The notes: a model not told the origin generated them from the letters alone. Positions 6,883 through 17,236 are shown, counted from the first letter of the stretch. The stretch is DNA of 28,031 nucleotides from an uncultured Brevundimonas sp. (GCA_946885435.1 CAMPGL010000008.1:1-28031), one strand, 5' to 3'. Program-made: numbers and translations.

Positions 6883-9800
6883 TCCGACGCCTCCTCGCCG
6901 TCGGCGCCGACGACGTGCCATTCCCAGACCCGGGCCAGGTGGTCGTAGCTGCCGCCGAAGGCACCCATGAACTGCGGTGCGGCCCAGGAAACGTAGGGCG
7001 TTTCGGGATTGTCGAAGCGTTCGATCATCCGCCGCAGGCCGTCGAGCGCCTGTTCCGACAGGGCGGCGGCCTCGGGGCCCGACCCGCGCACGCAGACCTC
7101 GCCCGGCGACTTGCGGCCGACGACGCGGATGTAGGCCAGCTCCTCCGGCTCGACGGGGCCCGCCACCGGAAAGCCGCCCGCCGCCAGGATGGCGCCGGTC
7201 AGGGTCAGCTGCGGCGCGAAGCCGGTCTTCACCTCCTTGATCGAGGGCGCGCGGCCTGTCTTGAAATCGATCACCGAGCCGCCTGTGGCCGACAGTTCGA
7301 TTCGGTCGGCATAGGCCTTCAGGGTGAAGTCGCCGCCCAGTGTCGGGATGGTCATCTCGCCCTTCTGCTCGACCAGCAGCTCGACGCCGCGCGCGCGGCG
7401 GCGCGTCTCGAACTCGGCGAGCCAGCGGGCGCAGTTGCGGGCAAGCGGCGCCTCACGGGCCATGGCCGGCTCCTCGAAGCCGTGCGCGCCGAGCTCCTCG
7501 AGCAGCATCGCTTCCAGCTGGTCGGCGCAGTCGTCGGGCAGGACGTCGGGCCAGGCGACGGTCATCCGCTCGATGGCCTTGTGCACCGCATTGCCGCGCG
7601 CGAGCGCTTCGGCCGAGGCGCCGGGCCGCTCCATCTCCTCGAGGCCCAGGATGAGGCGGGCGTAGATGGCGTAGGGATCACGCACCCAGCGCTCGACCCG
7701 GGTGACATACAGCGCGCGCGGGCGGCGCTCGACGGGCGGGCGCGGCTCGGGGCGCTTCGCGAAATCGGGGCGTCCGGAAGGCGGCGCGTCGAGCGCGCGG
7801 GTCCAGTCCGCGAAATGAAGCGCGCCCGGCAGATCGACGGAGGCGCCAGCCAGCAGCATCTGCAGCCGCCACAGCCAGCGCGAACGTACGGCCGGCTGGC
7901 CGCCGCGCCGTTCGGTATGGACCAGGATGGCCTCGTCGGCGCAGGCGGCCTGGACGAAGTCCTGGGCGGTCTGGCCGAGGCGGCGCTCGGGCGGCGGCAG
8001 GCCGAGCGCGCTGCGCATCGGCCGCGACAGGAAGGGATCGGTCGGGGCGGCGTTGGGCCAGACGCCTTCCTCCAGCCCGGCCAGGATCATCCGGTCGGCC
8101 CGCACCAGCCGCGCCTCGATGGCGCCGAGGATGCGCAGCCGGGGATGCGTCGCCCCGCCTGAGCGGACGGTCTGCTCGGCCAGCAGGGTCGCGATCAGGG
8201 CCTGGAAAGTCGAACAGTCGACTTCCCCCAGCGCCGCACCGCCGTCGATCAACTCGGCCATGAGGCCGGCGGCGGCCTCGCCGTCGCGGCCCGCCCAGAC
8301 GGCCTGCCCGGCGACGGCTTCGACCAGTTCGACCAAGGCGCGGGCGGCGGCGTCCAGCGGGGCCTTGGGCGCGAAGCCCGTCGTGGCCGCGCCGTGAAGG
8401 GCCTCCAGCCGGTCGGCCAACCCTTGCGCCGACGCGAGGCGCTCCAGCTTCCATCCCGGCCTGGGCCCGCCTCGTTCGGTCGGCTCCGCGGCCTTGATCA
8501 GCCTGTGGCGGATGGCGTCCCAGTCGCGCGGGCGGGGGCCGCGCAGGGCGTGCTCCTCCAGAGCCTCGCGCGCGTCACGCAGGCGCGCGCCGTCCAGGTC
8601 GAGGCGGACCAGCGGATGCTTCAGTAGACCGAGCATCGCCTGCGGGCTGCGTCCGTCGGCCATGAAGCGCGCGGCCAAGTCGATCAGCCGCCCGGCCGGC
8701 GAGCGGCTCAGCGGCGCGCCGGAAGACACGTCCGGGACCACGCCCCAGCGCTCCAGCCGCGCCGAGACGCGGCGGCCGAGGTCGAGATCGGGCGTGACCA
8801 GGGCGCAGGTGCGGCCCGGCGTCTCCAGCGTCTCGCGCATCATCAGGGCGATGGCCGAGGCGGCCTCCTCCTCGTTGCGCAGGCCGACCAGCGACAGGCC
8901 CTGAAGTCCCTCGGCGATGGGGTCGGCGACATCGCCGGTGCCGGCCGCCTCGATGCGGAAGCGCTGGATTTCGGCGCGCCAGTCGTCGGTGGCCTCGGCG
9001 GGCCGGAGCGCCTCGTTCAGCAGCCTCTGGCGGGCCCGGCCGCGTGCGGCGGCGCGCGGTTCGATTGCGGACTCGAACCAGCCGTCGACCTGGCGGCGAT
9101 CGACCTCGACGGCCTCCAGTAGGCGCTTCAACGCATGCTGCGGATGTTGCCAGTCGACCTGGGCCCAGACGTCGTCCTTCAGCTCCAGATCGAGGCCGGG
9201 CACGACGACGCAGCCCTGCGGCGCCTCGGCGATGGCTTTCAGCACGGCGGCGGCGGCGGGCGCGGTGCCGGTCGATCCGGCAGCCAGCACGGGGCCGGTC
9301 GGCGGGGCCGCCGCCCAGCGCTCGGCCAGCAGGCGCAGCAGGCGCACGCGGCGCTCCGCGCCGTCCATGTAGCCCAGGCGGCTCAACCGCTCGGGCCAGG
9401 CCTGCACCGCCAAACCGAGGAACCTGGCGGCGTCCTGCCAGTGCTCGGCGAGGTCGCCGTCGACCAGGGTCGCCACGCGAGCCGGGTCCTCGACCTCCTC
9501 CAGCTGACAGGAGTCCAGGAACCCCCCGAGCGCGTCCGCCATCTCGAGCGCGCGCAGCGGCGAGAAGCCGGGATCGAAGTCCTCGACGATCATGCGCGCC
9601 ATCTCGAAGCGGCGGCGCAGCGGCGGGATGGCCGGCGGCAAATCGAGGCCGAGTTCGCCCGGCGCGAACGGCGGCTCGTCCTCCTCCAGGTCCCCGAGCG
9701 GCCGGACCTGGGGCAGGAGCACCGGCCGGTCGCCGCTGATGCGACCCAGCGCCTGGGCGAAGTCGCGCGCGGCGCGGCGGTTGGGCACCAGGATCACCGC

Positions 9801-9938
9801 GTCCGACAGGGTCTCGGGCGGGGCGTCGCCGAGCCAGTCGAGCACGCCTGCGGCGAGGTCCTCCAGGAAGGGCCGGTGCGCGGCGATGGTGCGCCAGCGC
9901 GGCGCGGGGCCGGCGAAGGGATCGAACCGGCGGCTCAC
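6879..9938 (-). CDS. addB: Double-strand-break repair nuclease AddB
   Basis: A 1019-residue partner of AddA with an inactive helicase-like fold and a C-terminal nuclease. Near the N-terminus VILVPNRRAARDFAQ matches the AddB start, but there is no GxGKT Walker A. The nuclease motif IDFKTG is at about 890-895, followed by the QLTLTGAIL helix and the alphaproteobacterial signature YDHLARVWEW near the end. The four-cysteine iron-sulfur motif of Bacillus AddB is absent; only isolated cysteines occur in the C-terminal region. The start is a GTG at 9938 overlapping the murU stop as GTGA. The longer in-frame upstream stretch is a shadow of murU. Confidence 0.94.
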   Translation of the reverse strand: MSRRFDPFAGPAPRWRTIAAHRPFLEDLAAGVLDWLGDAPPETLSDAVILVPNRRAARDFAQALGRISGDRPVLLPQVRPLGDLEEDEPPFAPGELGLDLPPAIPPLRRRFEMARMIVEDFDPGFSPLRALEMADALGGFLDSCQLEEVEDPARVATLVDGDLAEHWQDAARFLGLAVQAWPERLSRLGYMDGAERRVRLLRLLAERWAAAPPTGPVLAAGSTGTAPAAAAVLKAIAEAPQGCVVVPGLDLELKDDVWAQVDWQHPQHALKRLLEAVEVDRRQVDGWFESAIEPRAAARGRARQRLLNEALRPAEATDDWRAEIQRFRIEAAGTGDVADPIAEGLQGLSLVGLRNEEEAASAIALMMRETLETPGRTCALVTPDLDLGRRVSARLERWGVVPDVSSGAPLSRSPAGRLIDLAARFMADGRSPQAMLGLLKHPLVRLDLDGARLRDAREALEEHALRGPRPRDWDAIRHRLIKAAEPTERGGPRPGWKLERLASAQGLADRLEALHGAATTGFAPKAPLDAAARALVELVEAVAGQAVWAGRDGEAAAGLMAELIDGGAALGEVDCSTFQALIATLLAEQTVRSGGATHPRLRILGAIEARLVRADRMILAGLEEGVWPNAAPTDPFLSRPMRSALGLPPPERRLGQTAQDFVQAACADEAILVHTERRGGQPAVRSRWLWRLQMLLAGASVDLPGALHFADWTRALDAPPSGRPDFAKRPEPRPPVERRPRALYVTRVERWVRDPYAIYARLILGLEEMERPGASAEALARGNAVHKAIERMTVAWPDVLPDDCADQLEAMLLEELGAHGFEEPAMAREAPLARNCARWLAEFETRRRARGVELLVEQKGEMTIPTLGGDFTLKAYADRIELSATGGSVIDFKTGRAPSIKEVKTGFAPQLTLTGAILAAGGFPVAGPVEPEELAYIRVVGRKSPGEVCVRGSGPEAAALSEQALDGLRRMIERFDNPETPYVSWAAPQFMGAFGGSYDHLARVWEWHVVGADGEEASE

Positions 9939-10675
9939 CGAGCCGCCAGCCGGGCCTCGGCCTCGTCGCGCGCGGCGGGGTCCCCGACGTGCATCCAGTC
10001 GCCCTCCATCAGCGCGCCGTGCAGCCGACCCTCCGCCGCCCATCCGCCCCACAGGCCGCCGCCGCCGGGGAACAGGCCGAAGGCCGTCTCCGGATGCGCG
10101 TAGATCGGACGCGGATCGACGATGTGGACCCCCATGTAGTTCAGCGGCGCCGTGGCCGCTCCCGCCGCGCGCCGGCCTATGAGCCGGCCGTCGCTTTCGA
10201 GATAGAAGTCTCCGGGTCCGTCAAATCCGGACGTGCGCTCCATACGCGCCAGCAGGAGCCGCGCCGACATCCGGGCGGGATCAAAGCCCGCGCACAGGTC
10301 CCGGACGGCCCTGGCCGGCGGCTCGGCGTCCTCGATCCAGACGCTGTCGATATTGGCCACCAGGATCGGCGCCTCGCCGAGCAGGCCTTGCGCGAACTTG
10401 ATGCCGCCGCCGGTCTCGAGCGGCAGATCGTGGCTGCGCTCGTCGGAGATGACCACGCCGGGCCGCCCCTCCAGATGCGCGATCAGCCGGTCGGCGTGCG
10501 CATGGGCGTTGACGACGAAGCGACTGACGCCCGCCTCGGCCAGCCGGTCCAACATGTGATCGATCAGGGCGCGGCAGCCGACCTCGACCAGGGCCTTGGG
10601 CCGGTCGTCCGTGAGCGGCCGCATGCGCGTGCCCAGGCCGGCCGCCAGCACCATGGCGGTGGTCGGCACGGTCAC
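9935..10675 (-). CDS. murU: N-acetylmuramate alpha-1-phosphate uridylyltransferase MurU
   Basis: A 246-residue nucleotidyltransferase that turns MurNAc-1-phosphate plus UTP into UDP-MurNAc, the second step of the recycling route that bypasses de novo, fosfomycin-sensitive precursor synthesis. The pyrophosphorylase signature LAAGLGTRMRPLT is at residues 10-22, with RPKALVEV next. LETGGG and VANIDSVW are the substrate-loop features that separate MurU from glucose-1-phosphate transferases. The GTG start at 10675 overlaps the amgK stop as GTGA. The neighbouring kinase AmgK supplies its substrate, which makes the specific call much firmer than sequence alone. Confidence 0.9.
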   Translation of the reverse strand: MTVPTTAMVLAAGLGTRMRPLTDDRPKALVEVGCRALIDHMLDRLAEAGVSRFVVNAHAHADRLIAHLEGRPGVVISDERSHDLPLETGGGIKFAQGLLGEAPILVANIDSVWIEDAEPPARAVRDLCAGFDPARMSARLLLARMERTSGFDGPGDFYLESDGRLIGRRAAGAATAPLNYMGVHIVDPRPIYAHPETAFGLFPGGGGLWGGWAAEGRLHGALMEGDWMHVGDPAARDEAEARLAAR

Positions 10676-11772
10676 GAGCGGTTCTCCGCCACCCGCGCCT
10701 CAGGCGGGATATGCCGGTCAAACCAGGCGCGCAGCCCTTCCATGTCGCCGCGACCGAGGTTGCGCTCCAGATGCCGCCAGGTGCGCGGCATGAAGGCGGT
10801 GTAGCGGTCGCGCCGGAACAGCACCTCCTGCCGGGCGAAGACGCGGCCGAGGATGCGCGCAGCGTTCAGCGCCGCCAGCGCCCGGTAATCGTGCAGGAAC
10901 TCCTCGCGATCCGTCTCGGGCCGAGCCGCCAGATAGCGGTCGAGCATCGCCGCCTCCAGCTCCGGAGGCACGTCGCGCCGGGCGTCCTGCAGCAGGTGCA
11001 GCAGATCCCACGCCGGATGGCCCGCCACCGCGTCCTGGAAGTCGAGCATGCCGACCCGCGCCAGCCCCTCGCGCTCGGGCAGCCACAGCAGGTTCTCGGC
11101 GTGGTAGTCGCGGTGGGTGAACACCGGCCGGTCGGGCTCGCCGAGCGCGATGACCGGCGCCCACAGTTCGGTCCATTCGGCCTGCGCCTCGGCGGACGGC
11201 GCCGGCAGGCCCGCGAACTTCGGCCACCAGTCCAGGAAGGGGTCCAGCCCGGCGTGATAGGCCAGGGCGTCGTAGCGATTGAGCGCCCAGCGCGCCCCGT
11301 CGGCCTCGACCACGGCGGGCGGCTCTGCGGCATGAAGGCCCACAAGCGCGTCGACCGCCGCGCCATAGAGGTCCTCCAGTCCCCGCTCTTGCGTCGCGAA
11401 CAGCGCCCCGCCCAGGTCCTCCAGCACAGCGAAGCCTCGTTCCGCGTCGTGGGCCTCCACGCGCGGCGCCGACAGTCCCTGCGCCCGCAGCCACCCGGCC
11501 AGGGCCACAAAGGCCGCGACCGAGCCGCCCGCCAGCCGCGCCTCGGCGTTGTATCCCAGGGCCCGGCGCTCTTCTTCCGACGCATCCGGCGGCGCGACCG
11601 CGCTCTCCTCGGCGGGGGGCTGGTCCATGAAGATCAGGGTCGAGCCGTCAGGGCGCGTGAGCCGCTCATAGCGGCGCGTCGAGGCGTCGCCCGCCAGCGG
11701 CGTGCGCACCGCGTGGCCCAGGCCGGCCGACTGCAGAAAGGCGATTCGCTCGGCTTCGCGGTCAGTACTCAA
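10672..11772 (-). CDS. amgK: Anomeric MurNAc/GlcNAc kinase AmgK (APH-fold phosphotransferase)
   Basis: A 366-residue cytoplasmic kinase that phosphorylates MurNAc at the anomeric carbon, feeding MurU. It has the aminoglycoside-phosphotransferase fold: PLAGDASTRRYERL near residues 25-38, FMDQPPAEE near 48-56, the catalytic loop HRDYHAEN (H220, D222, N227) and the metal-binding LDFQDA (D244). The start appears to be a TTG at 11772 inside the end of tsaE (11-base overlap), 8 bases after GGAAGGG. No in-frame ATG or GTG upstream fits the family N-terminus, and starting later would remove part of the first beta strand. Amplifying aminoglycoside resistance is not implied by the fold. Confidence 0.9.
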   Translation of the reverse strand: MSTDREAERIAFLQSAGLGHAVRTPLAGDASTRRYERLTRPDGSTLIFMDQPPAEESAVAPPDASEEERRALGYNAEARLAGGSVAAFVALAGWLRAQGLSAPRVEAHDAERGFAVLEDLGGALFATQERGLEDLYGAAVDALVGLHAAEPPAVVEADGARWALNRYDALAYHAGLDPFLDWWPKFAGLPAPSAEAQAEWTELWAPVIALGEPDRPVFTHRDYHAENLLWLPEREGLARVGMLDFQDAVAGHPAWDLLHLLQDARRDVPPELEAAMLDRYLAARPETDREEFLHDYRALAALNAARILGRVFARQEVLFRRDRYTAFMPRTWRHLERNLGRGDMEGLRAWFDRHIPPEARVAENRS

Positions 11773-12232
11773 GCGAACGGCCCTTCCATGCCCCGTGCGG
11801 AACCAGCCGGGCGCGGCGCGCCGCGCCCTGGTGCGTCAGCTCTATAGCCAGCCGGTCCGGCGCGAGGCGAGCCCATCCCTGGGCGCTGACCCGTTCGGGC
11901 CATTCGATCACGGCCACGCCTTGGTCCAGCGCCTCTTCCAGCCCGATCTCCAGAGCCTCGCCCTCGTGGGTCAGGCGATAGAGGTCGAAATGCGCCACAG
12001 CCGGCTCGGCCTCGTAGAACTGCACCAGGGTGAAGGTCGGCGACGGGACCTCCTCGTCCTCGCCGGCCAAGGCCTGCACGAAGCCGCGGGCCAACACGGA
12101 CTTCCCGGCGCCGAGCTCGCCCGACAGCAGTAGGGCCTCGCCCGCGCGGGCGACCGCCGCCAGCGCCGCGCCGAGCCGCGCGGTCGCTGCCGGATCCGGC
12201 AGGTCGATCTCCAGGGCGTCCGACAGAATCAC
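11762..12232 (-). CDS. tsaE: tRNA t6A biosynthesis ATPase TsaE
   Basis: A 156-residue P-loop ATPase that works with TsaB and TsaD to load threonylcarbamoyl onto A37 of ANN-decoding tRNAs. Walker A is GELGAGKS (residues 38-45). The family-specific VPSPTFTLVQFY and HFDLYRL follow, then EALDQGVAVIEWPER, the usual TsaE ending with a conserved WPE/WPER. The start is a GTG at 12230-12232 that overlaps the upstream acyltransferase stop as GTGA. The length is typical. tsaB and tsaD are not in the window. It is the second gene of the minus-strand chain that continues into amgK, murU and addBA. Confidence 0.95.
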   Translation of the reverse strand: MILSDALEIDLPDPAATARLGAALAAVARAGEALLLSGELGAGKSVLARGFVQALAGEDEEVPSPTFTLVQFYEAEPAVAHFDLYRLTHEGEALEIGLEEALDQGVAVIEWPERVSAQGWARLAPDRLAIELTHQGAARRARLVPHGAWKGRSLEY

Positions 12233-13074
12233 GCGAACTCCGCGTCCGGCTGGTTGGCCAGCACGCGCTCGACATAGGCCTTCAGCGAATAGGTCGCCTT
12301 GGCCGCATCGACGTCCAGCCGGTGGGGCGGGATCAGCGGCCCGACCGTCAGCTGGAACCGGCGGCCTCGCTTGTTCAGCAACTCGTGAAAGAGGGTGATG
12401 TCGCGCAGCTCCTCGGACACACGGTCGAAGGTGTGGAACAGCCGTGATTCAGGCCCCGAGACGTGGACCGGGCTGACCGGGGCGGCGTACTTGCGGGCCA
12501 GGGACACGGCGGTGATCTGCCACGGCGGATCCGTCAGCTGGCCATCGTCGGCCCGCCGGGCGAGCCGTCCGGCCGGGAACATGACCACGCAGCGCTCGGC
12601 CTCGAAGGCCTCCTTGGCCGCCTGAAGGGTGGCGCGGGTCTTTTCGCGCGTGCGCTTGGACTCCACCCATTCGACCGGGATCACCGTCTCGGCCAGGCGC
12701 GGCGCCACCCTGAGCGCGTCGGCGTTGGCGAAGAAGATGGCGTCCGACCGCACCCGCTTCAGCGCGTCGTGGACCGCCAGGCCGTCGGCGATGCCCGTCG
12801 GATGGTTGCAGACCACGACGCAGCGGCCTTCCTTCGGCACGCGATCCAGGAACAGGGCCGAGGTCTGCAGGTCGAGCAGGGCCGAGACGTAGTCGAGCGC
12901 CTCCTGCCCCGACAGGGGACGGACCGCATCGGCCATCCGGCGCGCCTTGGCGTAGTCGAGCGCGCCGTAGAGCACCGGCTTCACCACCGGCCAGGCGAGC
13001 GAACTCGTCAGCTTGGGCGCCCGCTCGGCGATCAGCACGTCGATGATGTGGGAGGAATCCGGCCGGGCGCTCAT
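12229..13074 (-). CDS. Lysophospholipid-type acyltransferase (PlsC/hemolysin-like family)
   Basis: A 281-residue protein with the glycerolipid acyltransferase catalytic motif in its NHPxGxxDG variant: NHPTGIADG at residues 90-98 (H91, D97). FPAGRL follows near 167, corresponding to the glycerophosphate-binding FPEG motif, and VSPVHVSG after that. The family includes proteins annotated as putative hemolysins and acyl-ACP-dependent ornithine-lipid acyltransferases, so the acceptor lipid is uncertain. No clear transmembrane anchor is seen. The ATG at 13074 has a weak ribosome site. It is the first gene of the minus-strand chain and faces the S9 peptidase gene across a 108-base divergent gap, which should hold the promoter of the whole chain. 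Confidence 0.8.
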   Translation of the reverse strand: MSARPDSSHIIDVLIAERAPKLTSSLAWPVVKPVLYGALDYAKARRMADAVRPLSGQEALDYVSALLDLQTSALFLDRVPKEGRCVVVCNHPTGIADGLAVHDALKRVRSDAIFFANADALRVAPRLAETVIPVEWVESKRTREKTRATLQAAKEAFEAERCVVMFPAGRLARRADDGQLTDPPWQITAVSLARKYAAPVSPVHVSGPESRLFHTFDRVSEELRDITLFHELLNKRGRRFQLTVGPLIPPHRLDVDAAKATYSLKAYVERVLANQPDAEFA

Positions 13075-13182
13075 TCGGCGCGGATGATTGACCGGCCACG
13101 GCCCGGGAGCAAGCGCGACAAGGGGTGCGCCGCCCCTGCGGCGATGCTAGCAATCGCGCCGACATCTATGGGAGCCCATCGC

Positions 13183-15243
<2,061 letters not shown>

Positions 15244-15258
15244 GCGAGGAACGACAAG

Positions 15259-15287
15259 GGCCCCCGGATCGCTCCGGGGGCCTTTTT
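15259..15287 (+). terminator. Intrinsic terminator of the S9 peptidase gene
   Basis: GGCCCCCGGA and TCCGGGGGCC form a perfect 10-base stem around the loop TCGC, followed by TTTTT, 15 bases after the stop codon. On the opposite strand no T-run follows, so it mainly acts on the plus-strand gene, although the convergent hydrolase gene also ends here. Confidence 0.93.
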
Positions 15288-15300
15288 CCATGCCCCGGCG

Positions 15301-16794
15301 TCAGGCGTCCTGGAGCGCCAGCCAGCGCCCGACGTCGCGCGCCACGTCGCCGGCGAAGGGGGCGTCATAGTTGCCGATGATCGACAGGCTCCAGCCGGTC
15401 TCCATGACGATGGCGTGGTCGCCGTCGATGCCGGAGCGCGGCCCCCCGCCTCCATGGCCGACCAGCGTCCGCTCGCTGATCCGCCGCACGACGAAGCCAC
15501 GGCCGTAGTTCGGAATGGCGCCCTGCGCCGGGTCCGTGAAGTCGGCCAGCTGGTCCGCCGGCATCAGCCGTCCCGCACGCAGGGCCCGGAGATATCGGGT
15601 CATGTCCTCGACCGTAGAATAGCCGCCGCCGCAGCTGTTGCCGCGATAGCCGGACACGGCGTCGGTCCGCGCGCGCGGTCCGAAGCCCAGGATGTCGGCC
15701 TCGGGGAAGGCGTAGCCGACCGCCTTGACGCCCACCCCCTCGTCGAACCGCAGGTGCGCGCTGCCGGTCATGCCGGCCGGCGCATAGATCCGTTGGGCCA
15801 GCAGGCCGTACCAGCTCCGCCCCGTCACGGCTTCGAGCACGGCCCCGAGGACGACATAGCCCTCGTTGCTGTAACCGGAGCCCGCGCCGGGCTCGAACAG
15901 GGGCGGCTCGGCGGCGAAATGGACGAACAGGTCCGACATCCGCTGATAAGGCGCACGGCGGTCCCAGGTCGGCCGGTCGAACAGGCCGCCCAGGCCCGAG
16001 CCGTGCGCGAGCAGGTGATGGATCGTGCAGGCGCGAGCAAAGCTCGGGTTGGGGTAGTCCGGCAGAACCTCGATCAGGGGCGTATTCAGGCCGAGACGTC
16101 CCTCCCGGATCAGGCTCGCGATCATGATGGCGGTGAAGCTCTTGTCCGCCGATCCCAGGTGGAAGGGCGTGTCCAGCCGGTTGGGCCGTCCCGCCTCGCG
16201 GTCAGCCTGGCCGAAGGCGCCGCTCCACAGCGTTCCGCCGGACGGGTCCCCGATAAGAACCGCGCCGGAGAACTCATCCCGCTCGGCCGCCCAGCGCACG
16301 CGTCGTTCGATCTCCAGGGCGAGCGTTTCTCGGGACACCGGCCCGGTCGGACCCGTGCGATCATACGGGCCGGCGATCGGGAAGCTGCTGAGGTCGAACA
16401 GCCGGCTCGCATCGTCGCGGTCGTAGCGGGCGCGGACCCAGCGAATGCTCGCCTCGCCGCCGCGCGCCTGCAGGCCGATCCGAAGCTGGCCGGGGGCAGG
16501 CTCGGCCAGAGGTCGGACCTCGGCGACATCGACGCCGCCGCTGGTCGCGGCGACCGCTTCGGCGAAGCTCTGGAAATCGTCCTGCGGCCACCGTCGGCGG
16601 CCCGCGTCCGAGAGCCGGTCCCGCCAGAAGACGGCTCGGGCCTCACGGCTTGCGGAAGGATCGAACAGGGCGGCGATCTCGGCCGCCAGGTCCTGGGCGG
16701 AGCGATCCTGGGCCCAGGCCGGAAGGTGGGCCCCGCAGGCGGCCAGGGCTGCGCCGCCGGCCAGCAGGCCGCGGCGCGAGGGGTATAGGGTCAT
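15301..16794 (-). CDS. Tat-exported serine hydrolase, class C beta-lactamase/esterase fold
   Basis: A 497-residue protein. The N-terminus MTLYPSRRGLLAGG is a twin-arginine signal with cleavage near AWAQ (26-29). Residues about 35-145 form an extra N-terminal domain, and the serine beta-lactamase-like domain follows. The catalytic SADK (S215, K218) and YSN (Y308, N310) are present, with a GHGGGG motif near 457 replacing KTG. Such proteins are usually esterases, D-amino peptidases or penicillin-binding-protein relatives; lactamase activity should not be assumed. The ATG at 16794 has GGAG 5 bases upstream. An in-frame upstream start would push the Tat signal 19 residues inside and is rejected. 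A 7-base inverted repeat lies upstream. Confidence 0.87.
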   Translation of the reverse strand: MTLYPSRRGLLAGGAALAACGAHLPAWAQDRSAQDLAAEIAALFDPSASREARAVFWRDRLSDAGRRRWPQDDFQSFAEAVAATSGGVDVAEVRPLAEPAPGQLRIGLQARGGEASIRWVRARYDRDDASRLFDLSSFPIAGPYDRTGPTGPVSRETLALEIERRVRWAAERDEFSGAVLIGDPSGGTLWSGAFGQADREAGRPNRLDTPFHLGSADKSFTAIMIASLIREGRLGLNTPLIEVLPDYPNPSFARACTIHHLLAHGSGLGGLFDRPTWDRRAPYQRMSDLFVHFAAEPPLFEPGAGSGYSNEGYVVLGAVLEAVTGRSWYGLLAQRIYAPAGMTGSAHLRFDEGVGVKAVGYAFPEADILGFGPRARTDAVSGYRGNSCGGGYSTVEDMTRYLRALRAGRLMPADQLADFTDPAQGAIPNYGRGFVVRRISERTLVGHGGGGPRSGIDGDHAIVMETGWSLSIIGNYDAPFAGDVARDVGRWLALQDA

Positions 16795-16849
16795 CTCGGG
16801 CTCCGGGGAGGAAGGCGACCCGACCCAAGCGCCCCCAAGGCGACGCTTC

Positions 16850-16879
16850 AACTTAACTCCAGGAAAGGTGGATTAAGTT
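16850..16879. promoter_or_regulatory. Inverted repeat upstream of the serine hydrolase, candidate operator
   Basis: AACTTAA (16850-16856) and TTAAGTT (16873-16879) are perfect 7-base arms separated by 16 bases, 56-85 bases upstream of the hydrolase ATG. The arms stand out as AT-rich against very GC-rich surroundings. The dyad would suit a dimeric regulator with about two helical turns between half-sites. No specific regulator is identified. Confidence 0.4.
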
Positions 16880-16925
16880 TCCGCAAGACAGGCGGGCGCA
16901 GGCGCTGCTGCGCCCGAAATGAAGC

Positions 16926-16951
16926 GGCCCCGGACCGCTCGGTCCGGGGCC
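16926..16951 (-). terminator. Strong hairpin downstream of the 55-residue protein gene
   Basis: GGCCCCGGACC and GGTCCGGGGCC form a perfect 11-base stem around GCTC, 23 bases past the stop of the small minus-strand gene. Read on the minus strand the stem is followed by GCTTCATTT, a weak U-tract; on the plus strand by TTT. With minus-strand genes on both sides, its most likely job is ending the small gene's transcript. Confidence 0.65.
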
Positions 16952-16974
16952 TTTCCGCGTTCAGGTGAGGCGCG

Positions 16975-17142
16975 TCAGGCCTTCTTGTTCATGAAGGCGT
17001 AGAGCCCGATGACCGCCCCGACGGCGATGGCGACCCAGGCGTACCAGGCCGGCCAGGCCGAGGCGAAGTCAGGCGCGCCGAACTGGACGTAGAGGCCGAA
17101 GGCCACCAGCACGAGCGCGAGGATAAGAAGCACGTTTTTCAT
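16975..17142 (-). CDS. Small two-helix membrane protein of unknown function
   Basis: A 55-residue protein made almost entirely of two hydrophobic segments, residues 3-20 (NVLLILALVLVAFGLYVQ) and about 32-50 (WYAWVAIAVGAVIGLYAF), joined by a short loop and ending in a basic NKKA tail. It is probably an inner-membrane hairpin. I recognise no family. The ATG at 17142 is supported by an excellent GGGAGGGGG ribosome site just upstream; a longer in-frame start at 17214 would put a non-hydrophobic leader in front and skip this site. It appears to be a single-gene unit with its own promoter and a downstream hairpin. Confidence 0.75.
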   Translation of the reverse strand: MKNVLLILALVLVAFGLYVQFGAPDFASAWPAWYAWVAIAVGAVIGLYAFMNKKA

Positions 17143-17167
17143 GGACGCCCCCTCCCAAGGGCGGTTC

Positions 17168-17197
17168 ACCATAACCGCGTTCGCCGATTCCCCGCAA
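17168..17197 (-). promoter_or_regulatory. Possible promoter of the 55-residue membrane protein gene
   Basis: On the minus strand TTGCGG (17192-17197) and TATGGT (17168-17173) are separated by 18 bases and placed so that transcription would start about 20 bases before the ATG at 17142. The -35 match to the housekeeping consensus is only partial. Confidence 0.35.
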
Positions 17198-17236
17198 ATA
17201 TGGCCACGCTTCAACGGCCTGATGACCGCCGGACTG

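Noticed and set aside
15301..16794. Calling the serine hydrolase a beta-lactamase resistance gene
   Set aside because: It has SxxK and YxN but HGGGG instead of KTG, plus an extra N-terminal domain; this pattern is typical of esterase/peptidase-like family members and does not show lactam hydrolysis.
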